From the NCBI GenBank assembly GCA_910587695.1, contig CAJUNC010000014.1:21978-85977 (forward strand): DNA of 64,000 nucleotides, written 5' to 3'. The notes beneath the pieces were generated by a model. It ran no database searches and was not told where the DNA came from. It worked only from the letters and a program-made list of their open reading frames with translations. Position numbers and translations under genes: made by a program. Shown piece after piece: positions 17,742 through 25,265 of this stretch. Source of the DNA: an uncultured Lactobacillus sp. (GTDB lineage: Bacteria; Bacillota; Bacilli; Lactobacillales; Lactobacillaceae). Within the stretch, counting starts at the first letter, position 1, and every line of letters starts with the position of its first letter.

Positions 17742-17990
17742 ATGACAGAAGCAGATGTGAAACAATTGATCTTATCGATTGTCAAACCATTGGTGTCTGA
17801 ACCTGAGGCGATCACGATCACAACTGCCCAGGACGCACATTTTCTGAATTTTAACTTATCTGTGGCGCCTGAAGATGTCGGGCGTGTGATTGGAAAACAT
17901 GGTCGGGTAGCTCAAGCGATCCGGACTATTGTTTATAGCATTCGTATTGACGGACCTTTGCGTGTTCGTTTAAATATTGTAGATGATTAA
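17742..17990 (+). CDS. khpA: KH-domain RNA-binding protein KhpA (YlqC)
   Basis: 82 aa, a single KH domain with the GxxG loop in IGKHGRVAQAIRT. It usually forms a dimer with KhpB and influences cell-division and envelope mRNAs in Gram-positive cocci and lactobacilli. It lies 10 nt after rpsP. Confidence 0.93.
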   Translation: MTEADVKQLILSIVKPLVSEPEAITITTAQDAHFLNFNLSVAPEDVGRVIGKHGRVAQAIRTIVYSIRIDGPLRVRLNIVDD

Positions 17991-17992
17991 TC

Positions 17993-18032
17993 AAACCTCT
18001 GTCTGAAACTTAGTTTCTTCAGAGGTTTTTTT
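17993..18032 (+). terminator. Rho-independent terminator after khpA
   Basis: AAACCTCTG (17993-18001) pairs with CAGAGGTTT (18020-18028), with an inner GAAAC/GTTTC stem, followed by a run of seven T. It lies only 27 nt before the rimM start, with no clear promoter in between, so it may act as an attenuator. Confidence 0.85.
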
Positions 18033-18058
18033 AATAGCAAATACGAGGAGGGGTTTAA

Positions 18059-18574
18059 ATGGAATTTTATCAAGTTGGAAAAATCGTTAATACTCATGGG
18101 ATCCGCGGAGAAGTCAAGGTGATCGCAACGACCGATTTTCCAGAAGAGCGTTTCAAGCCAGGTAATAAATTATATGCTTTTAAGCAAAATGCGAACATAG
18201 GAACGGAATTGACGATCCAAAAGAGTCGTCGTCATAAGCAATTTATCATGCTAGCATTTGAAGGCTACGATAACATCAATTTAGTTGAAAAATTTAAAGG
18301 TGATGATCTGAAAGTTTCAGCTGACCAACAAGAAGAACTCGAAGATGGTTCATATTATTATCATCAGATCATCGGTTTAGATGTTGTGGATGAAAATGGA
18401 AGTACACTTGGAAAGATCAAGGAGATATTATCGCCTGGAGCTAATGATGTCTGGGTGGTTAAACGTAAGAAAAAAAATGATCTCTTACTGCCAGTGATCG
18501 ATGATGTGATCAAGGATGTCGATCTAGTTGCTGGTAAAGTACATGTTGAACTCTTAGAGGGATTGGATGACTAG
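18059..18574 (+). CDS. rimM: Ribosome maturation factor RimM
   Basis: 171 aa. Start MEFYQVGKIVNTHGIRGEVK is typical of the RimM N-terminal beta-barrel. The PRC-barrel domain follows after YYYHQIIGLDV and ends in LLPVIDDVIKDVD. It assists maturation of the 30S head with S19. The start has GAGGAGGGG. The stop is directly followed by the trmD start. Confidence 0.96.
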   Translation: MEFYQVGKIVNTHGIRGEVKVIATTDFPEERFKPGNKLYAFKQNANIGTELTIQKSRRHKQFIMLAFEGYDNINLVEKFKGDDLKVSADQQEELEDGSYYYHQIIGLDVVDENGSTLGKIKEILSPGANDVWVVKRKKKNDLLLPVIDDVIKDVDLVAGKVHVELLEGLDD

Positions 18575-19321
18575 ATGAAGATAGATATTTTAAGTTTATT
18601 TCCCGAAATGTTCAAGGGGCCATTGACGCAATCGATCGTAGGTAAAGCGATCGAAAAGCAACTACTTGATGTTGAAGTGACCGATTTTCGTGACTATACG
18701 ACTAATAAGCAACGTCATGTTGACGATACGCCTTATGGAGGTGGTGCTGGCATGTTGTTGCAAGCTCAACCGATCTATGATGCTTTAGATGCGATCGCGG
18801 CTAAAAATGATGGCTTGGGAAAGGTCATCTTATTAGATCCAGCTGGTCGAAAATTTGATCAAAAAGTTGCTGAAGAATTATCACAAGAAAAACATTTGAC
18901 TTTTATTTGTGGACATTATGAAGGCTATGATGAGCGGATCAGAGAACGAGTTACAGATGAGATCTCATTAGGTGATTTTGTCTTGACTGGAGGCGAATTA
19001 GGTGCAATGGTCGTGATAGATGCGACGGTACGTTTATTGCCGGATGTTTTAGGTAACCGTGAGTCAGCTTTAGGCGATTCATTTTCGATGGGCTTACTCG
19101 AATACCCACAATACACCCGTCCTGCTGATTTTAGAGGAATGAAAGTGCCTGAAGTCCTAACAAGTGGTAATCATCAAAAAATCGCTGAATGGCGCAATAA
19201 GGAAGCTTTACGCCGGACCTATGAACGTCGGCCTGATCTTTTAGAGAACTACGAGCTTTCTGCACAAGAGAAGAAATGGCTGCGGGAATTTAAGACGCTT
19301 GAGGTAAATGACGATGAGTGA
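18575..19321 (+). CDS. trmD: tRNA (guanine-N1)-methyltransferase TrmD
   Basis: 248 aa, usual length. SPOUT fold: MKIDILSLFPEMF at the start, YGGGAGM near residue 54, the AdoMet-binding knot with CGHYEGYDERI and LTGGELGAMVVIDA. It methylates G37 of tRNAs to keep the reading frame. The last codons overlap the GNAT start by 8 nt. Confidence 0.97.
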   Translation: MKIDILSLFPEMFKGPLTQSIVGKAIEKQLLDVEVTDFRDYTTNKQRHVDDTPYGGGAGMLLQAQPIYDALDAIAAKNDGLGKVILLDPAGRKFDQKVAEELSQEKHLTFICGHYEGYDERIRERVTDEISLGDFVLTGGELGAMVVIDATVRLLPDVLGNRESALGDSFSMGLLEYPQYTRPADFRGMKVPEVLTSGNHQKIAEWRNKEALRRTYERRPDLLENYELSAQEKKWLREFKTLEVNDDE

Positions 19322-19877
19322 AGTTTTGATCAGACCGGTCCAAAAAGCTGATGCTGAAACTTTACGTCAGATCTATGCTTATTATGTTGAAGAAACAGCG
19401 ATCACTTTTGAATATAAAGTTCCGACTCTGTCCGAATTTACTGAAAGGATCGAAAAGACTACAGCTAAGTACCCTTATTTAGTGGCTGTAAAAGATAATG
19501 TCGTAGTTGGCTTTGCTTATGCTGCTCCTTTCAATCATCGGGAAGCATACAAATGGGCCGTTGAAGTTACGGTCTATTTGGATCATGCCAGTCGAGGTGA
19601 GGGCATTGGTAAAAAACTCTATCAAGCGTTAGAAAAAGTGCTTAAACGACAAGGGATCCAAAATATCAATGCATGTATTAGTGTTCCTGCTACTGATGAG
19701 CAGGTACATGTTGATTATGCCAGCATGCATTTTCATGAGCATTTAGGGTATCAGCTAGTCGGCCACTTTCATAGCTGTGGCTACAAATTTGATACTTGGT
19801 ATGATATGGTCTGGATGGAGAAGTTTATCGGGACCCATCCAGTACCGGCACCACCGCTAGATAAACCAAAATTTTAA
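19314..19877 (+). CDS. GNAT N-acetyltransferase, Pat/MnaT-like
   Basis: 187 aa from the ATG at 19314, spaced 9 nt from GAGG; an ATG at 19308 is too close to it. Residues 5-165 follow the phosphinothricin acetyltransferase-like pattern: IRPVQKADAETLRQIYAYYVE, VAVKDNVVVGFAYAAPF, then the acetyl-CoA loop SRGEGIGKKLYQALE. The substrate is likely an amino acid or analogue. It is unusual that this gene sits between trmD and rplS, which are commonly adjacent; translation is coupled to trmD. Confidence 0.85.
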   Translation: MSEVLIRPVQKADAETLRQIYAYYVEETAITFEYKVPTLSEFTERIEKTTAKYPYLVAVKDNVVVGFAYAAPFNHREAYKWAVEVTVYLDHASRGEGIGKKLYQALEKVLKRQGIQNINACISVPATDEQVHVDYASMHFHEHLGYQLVGHFHSCGYKFDTWYDMVWMEKFIGTHPVPAPPLDKPKF

Positions 19878-19885
19878 AATTGATG

Positions 19886-19914
19886 TTTACATTCAATTTT
19901 GAGTGTGTTAAGAT
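19886..19914 (+). promoter_or_regulatory. Promoter of rplS
   Basis: TTTACA (19886-19891), 17-bp spacer, TAAGAT (19909-19914), starting 8 nt after the GNAT stop codon. It gives rplS its own leader RNA. Confidence 0.65.
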
Positions 19915-19919
19915 AATTG

Positions 19920-19973
19920 TTGGCTATTTGCCAATGATTAACGATATTCCGCTGTATCTGGACATGAATATCG
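19920..19973 (+). promoter_or_regulatory. Probable L19 leader (autoregulatory RNA)
   Basis: Two hairpins precede rplS: TTGGC/GCCAA (19920-19934) and a perfect 8-bp stem CGATATTC/GAATATCG (19942-19973) that ends just upstream of the ribosome binding site. Low-GC Gram-positive bacteria have a known L19 leader motif at this place, through which L19 is thought to repress its own mRNA. The identity is inferred from position and stem layout. Confidence 0.6.
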
Positions 19974-19993
19974 AGGAAAAGGAGAACATATTA

Positions 19994-20347
19994 ATGTCAG
20001 TAAACCCATTGATCCAAAAGATTACGGAATCTCAATTACGTAATGATATTCCAGAATTCCGTGCTGGTGATACAGTGCGTGTTCATGCTCGTATCGTTGA
20101 AGGTAAGCGTGAACGTATCCAAGTCTTCGAAGGCGTTGTTATCAAGCGTCGTGGCGAAGGCATCTCAGAAACTTATACAGTTCGTAAAATCAGTAACGGT
20201 GTAGGTGTTGAACGTACATTCCCATTGCACACACCACGTGTTGACAAGATCGAAGTTGTACGTTACGGTCGTGTACGTCGTGCTAAGTTGTACTACTTAC
20301 GTGCATTACAAGGTAAGGCTGCTCGTATTCCAGAACGTCGCCGTTAA
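19994..20347 (+). CDS. rplS: 50S ribosomal protein L19
   Basis: 117 aa from MSVNPLIQKI, with AAGGAG upstream. A longer in-frame start at 19880 would run through the leader RNA and is rejected. Contains the L19 signature VRYGRVRRAKLYYLR. Its last 16 codons and stop lie within the prophage att core, so the coding sequence is preserved after integration. Confidence 0.98.
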   Translation: MSVNPLIQKITESQLRNDIPEFRAGDTVRVHARIVEGKRERIQVFEGVVIKRRGEGISETYTVRKISNGVGVERTFPLHTPRVDKIEVVRYGRVRRAKLYYLRALQGKAARIPERRR

Positions 20348-20370
20348 TAAAACGCTAAAAACCCTTGATT
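20297..20370. repeat. attL of the prophage (74-bp core)
   Basis: A perfect 74-bp direct repeat with 63875-63948. It covers the last 16 codons and stop of rplS and the left arm plus part of the loop of its terminator. The integrase gene starts 90 bp further on. This fixes the prophage as 20297-63948. Confidence 0.95.
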
Positions 20371-20384
20371 TCCAAGGGTTTTTT
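20359..20384 (+). terminator. Hybrid rplS terminator across attL
   Basis: AAACCCTTG (20359-20367) pairs with CAAGGGTTT (20373-20381), followed by T residues. The left arm is inside the att core. The right arm lies on the phage side, since the sequence after the core at attR differs. Confidence 0.85.
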
Positions 20385-20432
20385 ATTTGCAAAAAATTAG
20401 ATAGAGTTAATTTTTACAGTGTATGATGCTAT

Positions 20433-20453
20433 ATTATGCAGAAATTATGCAAA
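20433..20453. repeat. Integrase arm-type sites, left
   Basis: ATTATGCAGA and ATTATGCAAA, 11 bp apart, lie between attL and the integrase stop. The reverse complement of ATTATGCAAA occurs at 63800-63809 near attR, and a related CTATGCAAAA at 63730-63739. Confidence 0.55.
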
Positions 20454-20459
20454 CTTGCT

Positions 20460-21599
20460 TTAAAGTTGATCAAGTTTACTATCCAGTTTTTCTTTTGCTT
20501 TATCAGTCACATGTAAATATATCTTTTTAGTTATGTCGCTAGAATCATGACCGACCCGATTTTGGATCACATATAGTGGCACACCTAGCTCTGCGAGTTT
20601 GGAAATATGCGTGTGTCTAAAAATATGTGATGACACAGGCTTATCGATTCCGAGATCATTCTTGGCGTTTCTTAAAAATCTATTGAATGATGAAGGTTGG
20701 ATAACAGATCCAGTTGATGTTTGGAAAATAAAGTCACCATTGTCGTAGTTTAAGGCCTTAAGTTTTTCGTATATAGTTATTCCGGCAGTAGGTAAAGTTA
20801 TTTCGCGCATTCCGGCAGCAGTTTTAGTTTGGTCTGATTTGTACTGCTCCGAAATGGCTATATTTTTGTATTCTAGCGTTCCTGTGACACTGACGATATA
20901 TTTTCCACTGCGTACTATTATATCGCACCAATCGAGCGCTAGAGCCTCACCGATACGCATACCTGTTAAATATAACCATTCGACCAGTAGTGCATAGCGC
21001 AAATTTTTCTTATATGAATAATCAAGAAGAGCCTTGAGTTCGTCTTTTTCTAAAAACTTATCTTTGATTTTGGGAGCAGTAGTTTTTTGTTTCCACGATA
21101 TTTTGGCTTCGTTTACTGGATTAGATAGAATATAGTTCTTGGTCGTAGCATAATGTAACATTGATCCTAGCTTAGATTTCACAATCTGGACGTACTTATT
21201 TGATAAGTTGTGTTTATCGTCATATAACAGTCTTTCTAACGTGTTAGATACCAAAGCTGGGGTCATATTTGAGACTAAGACATCTGGTGGTAAGACCTCT
21301 AACAGTTTTTTGACAATACTTTTAGTTGAATCAAAAGTCGAATTACGAACTTGTTTCTTATATATTTCCAGCCACTCATAGGCTAATTTATCAAATGTAA
21401 CCCCTTTGACCAGTTCCTCTGTTGGAGTTTCAGCTAGCTTAGCTTGAATTTTTCTATTAAGGATTAACTGAGCTTCTTTTTGAGCTTGGCGACTTTTTGA
21501 TGATAGGGAAATACTGAGAACTTTATATTTTTCGGTGTAAGGATTTTTGTATCTTTCAAAATACCGATAATTTCCATTCTTTTCTTGTCTAAACCACAT
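20460..21599 (-). CDS. int: Tyrosine-family prophage integrase
   Basis: 379 aa from MWFRQEKNG, preceded by GAGG; an upstream ATG lacks a site. The N-terminal domain binds arm sites (NYRYFERYKNPYTEKYK), followed by a SAM-like core-binding domain and the catalytic domain with Arg in TGMRIGEAL (about 211), HIFRHTHIS (about 330), VGH and Tyr in KKIYLHV (about 360). It points toward attL and is the first prophage gene. It integrates at the 3' end of rplS. Confidence 0.95.
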   Translation of the reverse strand: MWFRQEKNGNYRYFERYKNPYTEKYKVLSISLSSKSRQAQKEAQLILNRKIQAKLAETPTEELVKGVTFDKLAYEWLEIYKKQVRNSTFDSTKSIVKKLLEVLPPDVLVSNMTPALVSNTLERLLYDDKHNLSNKYVQIVKSKLGSMLHYATTKNYILSNPVNEAKISWKQKTTAPKIKDKFLEKDELKALLDYSYKKNLRYALLVEWLYLTGMRIGEALALDWCDIIVRSGKYIVSVTGTLEYKNIAISEQYKSDQTKTAAGMREITLPTAGITIYEKLKALNYDNGDFIFQTSTGSVIQPSSFNRFLRNAKNDLGIDKPVSSHIFRHTHISKLAELGVPLYVIQNRVGHDSSDITKKIYLHVTDKAKEKLDSKLDQL

Positions 21600-21646
21600 A
21601 ATTTTTCCTCTTTTCTCGAATATATGTTCTTTTATAGTTCTTTTAA

Positions 21647-21668
21647 AACCCGCCACTGGGGACGGGTT
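21647..21668 (-). terminator. Weak terminator between two lysogeny genes
   Basis: A 6-bp stem AACCCG / CGGGTT with a short T-rich stretch on the minus strand lies after the exported protein gene and before the integrase. Confidence 0.4.
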
Positions 21669-21688
21669 AGGGAAATTTTTAGCTGATG

Positions 21689-22495
21689 TTATTGTCCTTG
21701 ATTATCTATTTTAATTGCATATACCCATGGAACATAATTATCTCTGCCATCATTTGTGCTATATGGATTAACACCTCTGAAACTACCGTACAGAGTGACG
21801 TTGTCTCCGTCTAAAAATCGTTGATCAGTATTTACGCTTTTGGCAAGGCCTACATAAACTAGTTGGTCTGGGTCTCCATTAAACGCTACAAGCATACGAC
21901 TATTAGCATCATCATATTGAGCTACGACACCTGTAAATTTAACCATTTTCTTTTCGTATTGTTTAGGATTACGTAAGAATTCTGTGTAGTTCATATCTTC
22001 GTACCTAGATACATCAATCTCATCAGATTTCTCAGAACTTTCACTAGCTTCTTCTTTATTTTGAGTATTAGCAGGAAGGATAACTTTTACTTTTTGTTTG
22101 ATTTTTTTAACATTGAATATGTCATCTGATTCCTTATTTTTTAACTTTTTATCAGTTGAGACATAGTAGACAGCTTTAGAATTATTTGCTGAACTTGTTT
22201 CAAAAGAAAAGTTCCCTTTTTTATCGGCCTTAACTTTATCCCAAACTTGGTAATTCTTGGGATCATTTCCATCTTCATCAGCTAATAGATAAACCGTTTG
22301 ATTTTTATTAGCTTTTCCTTTGATTGTGTAATAGTCAAAACCTTCGCTTACGGATGATGGTTTTGCTTTGAGCACACCACTCTTATCTAAACCGGAAACG
22401 GTTAGGCTTTTTGCTTCAGCATTTCCAATGAAGATAAAAATAAATGCAGTGGCCATCGTTGTTAAGGCTAATACGAGTTTAACTAGTTTAGACAT
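21689..22495 (-). CDS. Exported prophage protein with OB-fold-like domain
   Basis: 268 aa. Residues 1-28 form a signal peptide (KLVKLVLALTTMATAFIFIFIG, ending NAEA). An Ig-like or beta-rich part follows (30-120), then an acidic linker with KEEASESSEKSDE, then a C-terminal domain (165-260) resembling TcdC-type OB folds: YTEFLRNPKQYEKKMVKFTG and VTLYGSFRG. It is expressed with the lysogeny genes, so it may be a lysogenic-conversion product. Function unknown. Confidence 0.75.
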   Translation of the reverse strand: MSKLVKLVLALTTMATAFIFIFIGNAEAKSLTVSGLDKSGVLKAKPSSVSEGFDYYTIKGKANKNQTVYLLADEDGNDPKNYQVWDKVKADKKGNFSFETSSANNSKAVYYVSTDKKLKNKESDDIFNVKKIKQKVKVILPANTQNKEEASESSEKSDEIDVSRYEDMNYTEFLRNPKQYEKKMVKFTGVVAQYDDANSRMLVAFNGDPDQLVYVGLAKSVNTDQRFLDGDNVTLYGSFRGVNPYSTNDGRDNYVPWVYAIKIDNQGQ

Positions 22496-22628
22496 AATAT
22501 GTCATCTCCTTTTTATTGTCAGCTTTTTACGACATCAGTTTTTGGTCAAATATAACACTATTTATTACCTAAAATGTAAAACCCCAAAAAATTACCTAGC
22601 GTAAAACGTTAGGGCTTACATTTTTAGC

Positions 22629-23087
22629 TTAATAAATAGAGTAGAAATCAATTTTATCTCTAACTCCACAACAATAAGCGCCTAGTTCTTCACTAACAGC
22701 GCTCCCTAGATGGGATGGTATTGCAAAACTATCCATGAAACTTACAGGGTTATATGCAATATCAGTATTTTCAAAATACGATAGCAGTATCCGAATAGCG
22801 GTTTTATTAGTGTTGTACTCTAATCTAGATTCCCCACGATATGTACCTTGATAGTATCGAATCCAGTTAGTATCGTCACCATTTAAAATATGGGCCATTT
22901 CATGAGCTAACTGAAATGGGATAGCTATTTGGTTATGCCATTTTGGATTCATGACAATGCGCCTTTTACTTGGTAAGGCTGTAGGTGGGGTGTAAGGATC
23001 AAGAGAAGATGGCCAAAAACATTCAATATGCTTTTTCTTACAGATAGACAATAAATAATCAAGAACATCTTCTTGTTCATAATACAT
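22629..23087 (-). CDS. ImmA/IrrE-family metallopeptidase
   Basis: 152 aa. The zinc motif HEMAH lies in QLAHEMAHILNGD (about residue 66), followed by an acidic helix. Such proteases cut the partner repressor to induce the element, as ImmA does with ImmR of ICEBs1. It lies 8 nt downstream of the repressor gene, which supports that pairing. Confidence 0.88.
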   Translation of the reverse strand: MYYEQEDVLDYLLSICKKKHIECFWPSSLDPYTPPTALPSKRRIVMNPKWHNQIAIPFQLAHEMAHILNGDDTNWIRYYQGTYRGESRLEYNTNKTAIRILLSYFENTDIAYNPVSFMDSFAIPSHLGSAVSEELGAYCCGVRDKIDFYSIY

Positions 23088-23095
23088 AAAATCAC

Positions 23096-23485
23096 CTACT
23101 CATCATATTCTCCAGTCTCTAAAATACGCCTAATTAGTTCTAAGTCTCTTTTAGGTACTTCTTTTCCTTCATAAGAGAAAATTTTTTCTTCAGAATCAGT
23201 TTGGGAAATTCCAGTGAGATCAATATACTCTTTTCCGTCATCTTTTTTAAATCTAGGATCTATTTCGTAATCTGGTACATTGAAAAAGCTTGCTAACTTC
23301 GCAACATTCTTTGGTGAAGGTAGTCGAGTACCTTTAAAATATCCTGTTAATGTGCTTGCTGGTATCCCAGTTTGCCTAGTTATATCTATTTGTTTTTTTC
23401 CAGATGAATTAAGAAGTCTTTGCAATTTAGAAGATATAACTTTTTTATATTCTATATCTTGGGGGGTTAGCTCTGTTCTAGCCAT
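23096..23485 (-). CDS. XRE-family prophage repressor (ImmR/CI-like)
   Basis: 129 aa from MARTELTPQ, with AAAGGAG upstream. Residues 15-75 are an HTH (KKQIDITRQTGIPASTLTGYF, then KNVAKLASFFNVPD). A short C-terminal tail lacks a LexA-type peptidase, so control probably relies on the adjacent ImmA-like protease. Confidence 0.88.
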   Translation of the reverse strand: MARTELTPQDIEYKKVISSKLQRLLNSSGKKQIDITRQTGIPASTLTGYFKGTRLPSPKNVAKLASFFNVPDYEIDPRFKKDDGKEYIDLTGISQTDSEEKIFSYEGKEVPKRDLELIRRILETGEYDE

Positions 23486-23646
23486 GTAGCATAACTCCTT
23501 TCTATACAATAAATATAACATATTTTCTCGATAATTTGAAAAAAATACAAAAAAATACGAAAAAATCGTTGATTTACTCATTAATGCGTAATATACTATG
23601 TTTGTAAGGTTGATTAAGACCTTAACAACTAGGAAAGGAGAAAGTT
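23486..23646. promoter_or_regulatory. Prophage lysis-lysogeny switch region
   Basis: Rightward early promoter: TTGATT (23569-23574), 17-bp spacer, TATACT (23592-23597). The spacer contains ACTCATTAATGCGT (23576-23589), nearly the same as the perfect palindrome at 24228-24245, so it is a likely operator. Leftward: TTCAAA, 17-bp spacer, TATATT upstream of the repressor. Repeats of AAAAAATAC lie between. Confidence 0.7.
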
Positions 23647-23796
23647 ATGATTAAGGTAATCGAAATAGCCTTAGTAATCAGCTTCTTCTATAAGCTAAGA
23701 AAGCAACGTGCAGACGCTTTAAAAGCTGAGTATGAAGCTAAGTTACTAAGGCTACAATTAAAAGATAAAAACTCAGAACGCAAACCTAAACACTAG
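23647..23796 (+). CDS. Small membrane-anchored protein, 49 aa
   Basis: MIKVIEIALVISFFYKLRKQ opens with a hydrophobic N-terminal segment followed by a charged helix rich in Lys, Glu and Arg. AAAGGAG is well placed. First gene of the rightward early operon. Function unknown. Confidence 0.6.
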   Translation: MIKVIEIALVISFFYKLRKQRADALKAEYEAKLLRLQLKDKNSERKPKH

Positions 23797-23867
23797 CATT
23801 CTGAGAGCCACGAAAGGAGGGGATGCCCCCTTATTTGTGACACCCTTAATCATAACATAAAAATAAA

Positions 23868-24002
23868 ATGTTAGATACTTTTGACTATGTATTTTTAGGT
23901 GTATCGGTAGTTTTTGGCTTAGCGTGGGGATACTACAAATTTAGATATCTTCGTGCTAAAAAAGAGGTAAAGCGATTAGAAGATAAGAAAAATTCAAAAT
24001 AG
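23868..24002 (+). CDS. Small membrane-anchored protein, 44 aa
   Basis: N-terminal membrane segment (YVFLGVSVVFGLAWGYY) followed by a basic tail, the same layout as the gene before it. No good ribosome binding site is directly upstream. A strong AGGAGGGG lies 45 nt earlier, in front of a 5-codon frame (23823-23840) and within a hairpin with CCCCCTT. Confidence 0.5.
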   Translation: MLDTFDYVFLGVSVVFGLAWGYYKFRYLRAKKEVKRLEDKKNSK

Positions 24003-24022
24003 AAAGTTTAGAGGTGAGAGAG

Positions 24023-24223
24023 TTGCAATCAGTACCACCAATAAAATTAAGTGCTGCTCGAAAGAATGCGGGTTTAACACAAATGGAGGCAGCCGAAAAG
24101 TTAGGTATTAGCTACCAAACGTTATCGCAATATGAAAATAATGTGGGGTCTGTAAGGATAGATATGCTAAAAAAGATGAGCGAATTATACGGAATTCCCG
24201 TTGAGTTCATTTTTTTTAAATAA
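24023..24223 (+). CDS. Cro-like XRE-family regulator
   Basis: 66 aa from a TTG start with GAGGTG at 8 nt; the GTG at 24014 overlaps that site. HTH: GLTQMEAAEKLGISYQTLSQ, then IDMLKKMSELYGIPVEFIFF. It is the likely lytic counterpart of the repressor at 23096-23485. Confidence 0.85.
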   Translation: MQSVPPIKLSAARKNAGLTQMEAAEKLGISYQTLSQYENNVGSVRIDMLKKMSELYGIPVEFIFFK

Positions 24224-24227
24224 AAAA

Positions 24228-24245
24228 ATACTCATTAATGAGTAT
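24228..24245. promoter_or_regulatory. Perfect 18-bp palindrome, probable operator
   Basis: ATACTCATTAATGAGTAT lies between the Cro-like and antirepressor genes. The inner ACTCATTAATGAGT differs by one base from the element inside the early promoter spacer (23576-23589). Confidence 0.65.
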
Positions 24246-24261
24246 AAAAGGCGGTGTAATT

Positions 24262-25092
24262 ATGAATTCTTTAAAAGTCCTAGGACAAGAAAAAGTAGGT
24301 GACTTTAAATTTACTGGAATCGAAGGTGGTTTCGGTGAAGGAAAGAAATCAATGTTGGTTAAAGACATTGCTGAGATTCATCAAAGTACAGTTAAGCGAA
24401 TCAATGAACTTATCAATCGTAACAAGTCGAGATTTAAAGAAGGTGTAGATGTTCTTGATTTAAAACAAGTCGTTTCAAACGACCTGTTTTCAGAGTATGG
24501 CTTTACCAAGGCACAATGGGGTAATTCCAACAATATTTATCTTCTATCTGAACGTGGTTACTCTAAACTGCTCAAGATCTTAGAAGATGATACAGCATGG
24601 GAAATTTACGATCAGCTAGTCGACAATTACTTTGCAATGCGACAGTCGATCCAGTCAGAAAATAAAGCCTTATTAGCTGATAAGCGTTTGGAGATCATGG
24701 AACAAAACGCAGCAACAAGACGTGCCCAGCTGATGTACAAGATCGCAATGGCAACAAAGAGCCAGCGACACAGAGAATTGATGTTAAATCGTGCTGGAAA
24801 AGAGCTAGTTGGTGAGATGGTAATCCCTTCGATGGAAGTGGAAAGTGTTGAGTATACTGCTTCGGAAGTTGCTGAACGATTGGGTATTCTAACAAAAGCG
24901 GGTAAACCTTATCCAGCAAAAGTCGGTGAATATGCTAATCGAATAGGTTTAAAAGCTGAGCAACCAGAGCAAAACAAATACGGGCGCTGGATAATCAGTA
25001 AATCGAAATACTCGGCTAAAGAAGTAGCTCAGTGGGTGTATTTTGAAGCTGGCGTTCAGAAGCTAAAAGAGTATTTAGAACTTATCAAATAA
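24262..25092 (+). CDS. Phage antirepressor with ORF6N-like domain
   Basis: 276 aa from MNSLKVLGQ; GGCGGTG lies upstream. Residues 25-130 are ORF6N/KilA-N like (LVKDIAEIHQSTVKRINELI, then IYLLSERGYSKLLKILEDD and WEIYDQLVDNYFAMR). The last 80 residues form a separate DNA-binding-type domain (YTASEVAERLGI). It probably interferes with repressor and favours lytic growth. Confidence 0.85.
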   Translation: MNSLKVLGQEKVGDFKFTGIEGGFGEGKKSMLVKDIAEIHQSTVKRINELINRNKSRFKEGVDVLDLKQVVSNDLFSEYGFTKAQWGNSNNIYLLSERGYSKLLKILEDDTAWEIYDQLVDNYFAMRQSIQSENKALLADKRLEIMEQNAATRRAQLMYKIAMATKSQRHRELMLNRAGKELVGEMVIPSMEVESVEYTASEVAERLGILTKAGKPYPAKVGEYANRIGLKAEQPEQNKYGRWIISKSKYSAKEVAQWVYFEAGVQKLKEYLELIK

Positions 25093-25106
25093 AGAAGGTG
25101 AGATAC

Positions 25107-25265
25107 ATGCTAGAAAATAAAAAAGAAGCTGATACATTGGCGGATGTACCAGCTTCTAAAACACCTGAATATACCGTCACACTTCCTGTAAAAGAAAATG
25201 ACTCACTGAAAGAGATTGAAGAACGATATTTAGAAATGGTGAAAAAACAATTTCCAATCTTTTAA
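25107..25265 (+). CDS. Small acidic phage protein, 52 aa
   Basis: GAAGGTG precedes the ATG. Charged, soluble, with a C-terminal helix (KEIEERYLEMVKK). Its stop overlaps the end of the convergent gene 25262-25450 by 4 nt. Function unknown. Confidence 0.6.
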   Translation: MLENKKEADTLADVPASKTPEYTVTLPVKENDSLKEIEERYLEMVKKQFPIF

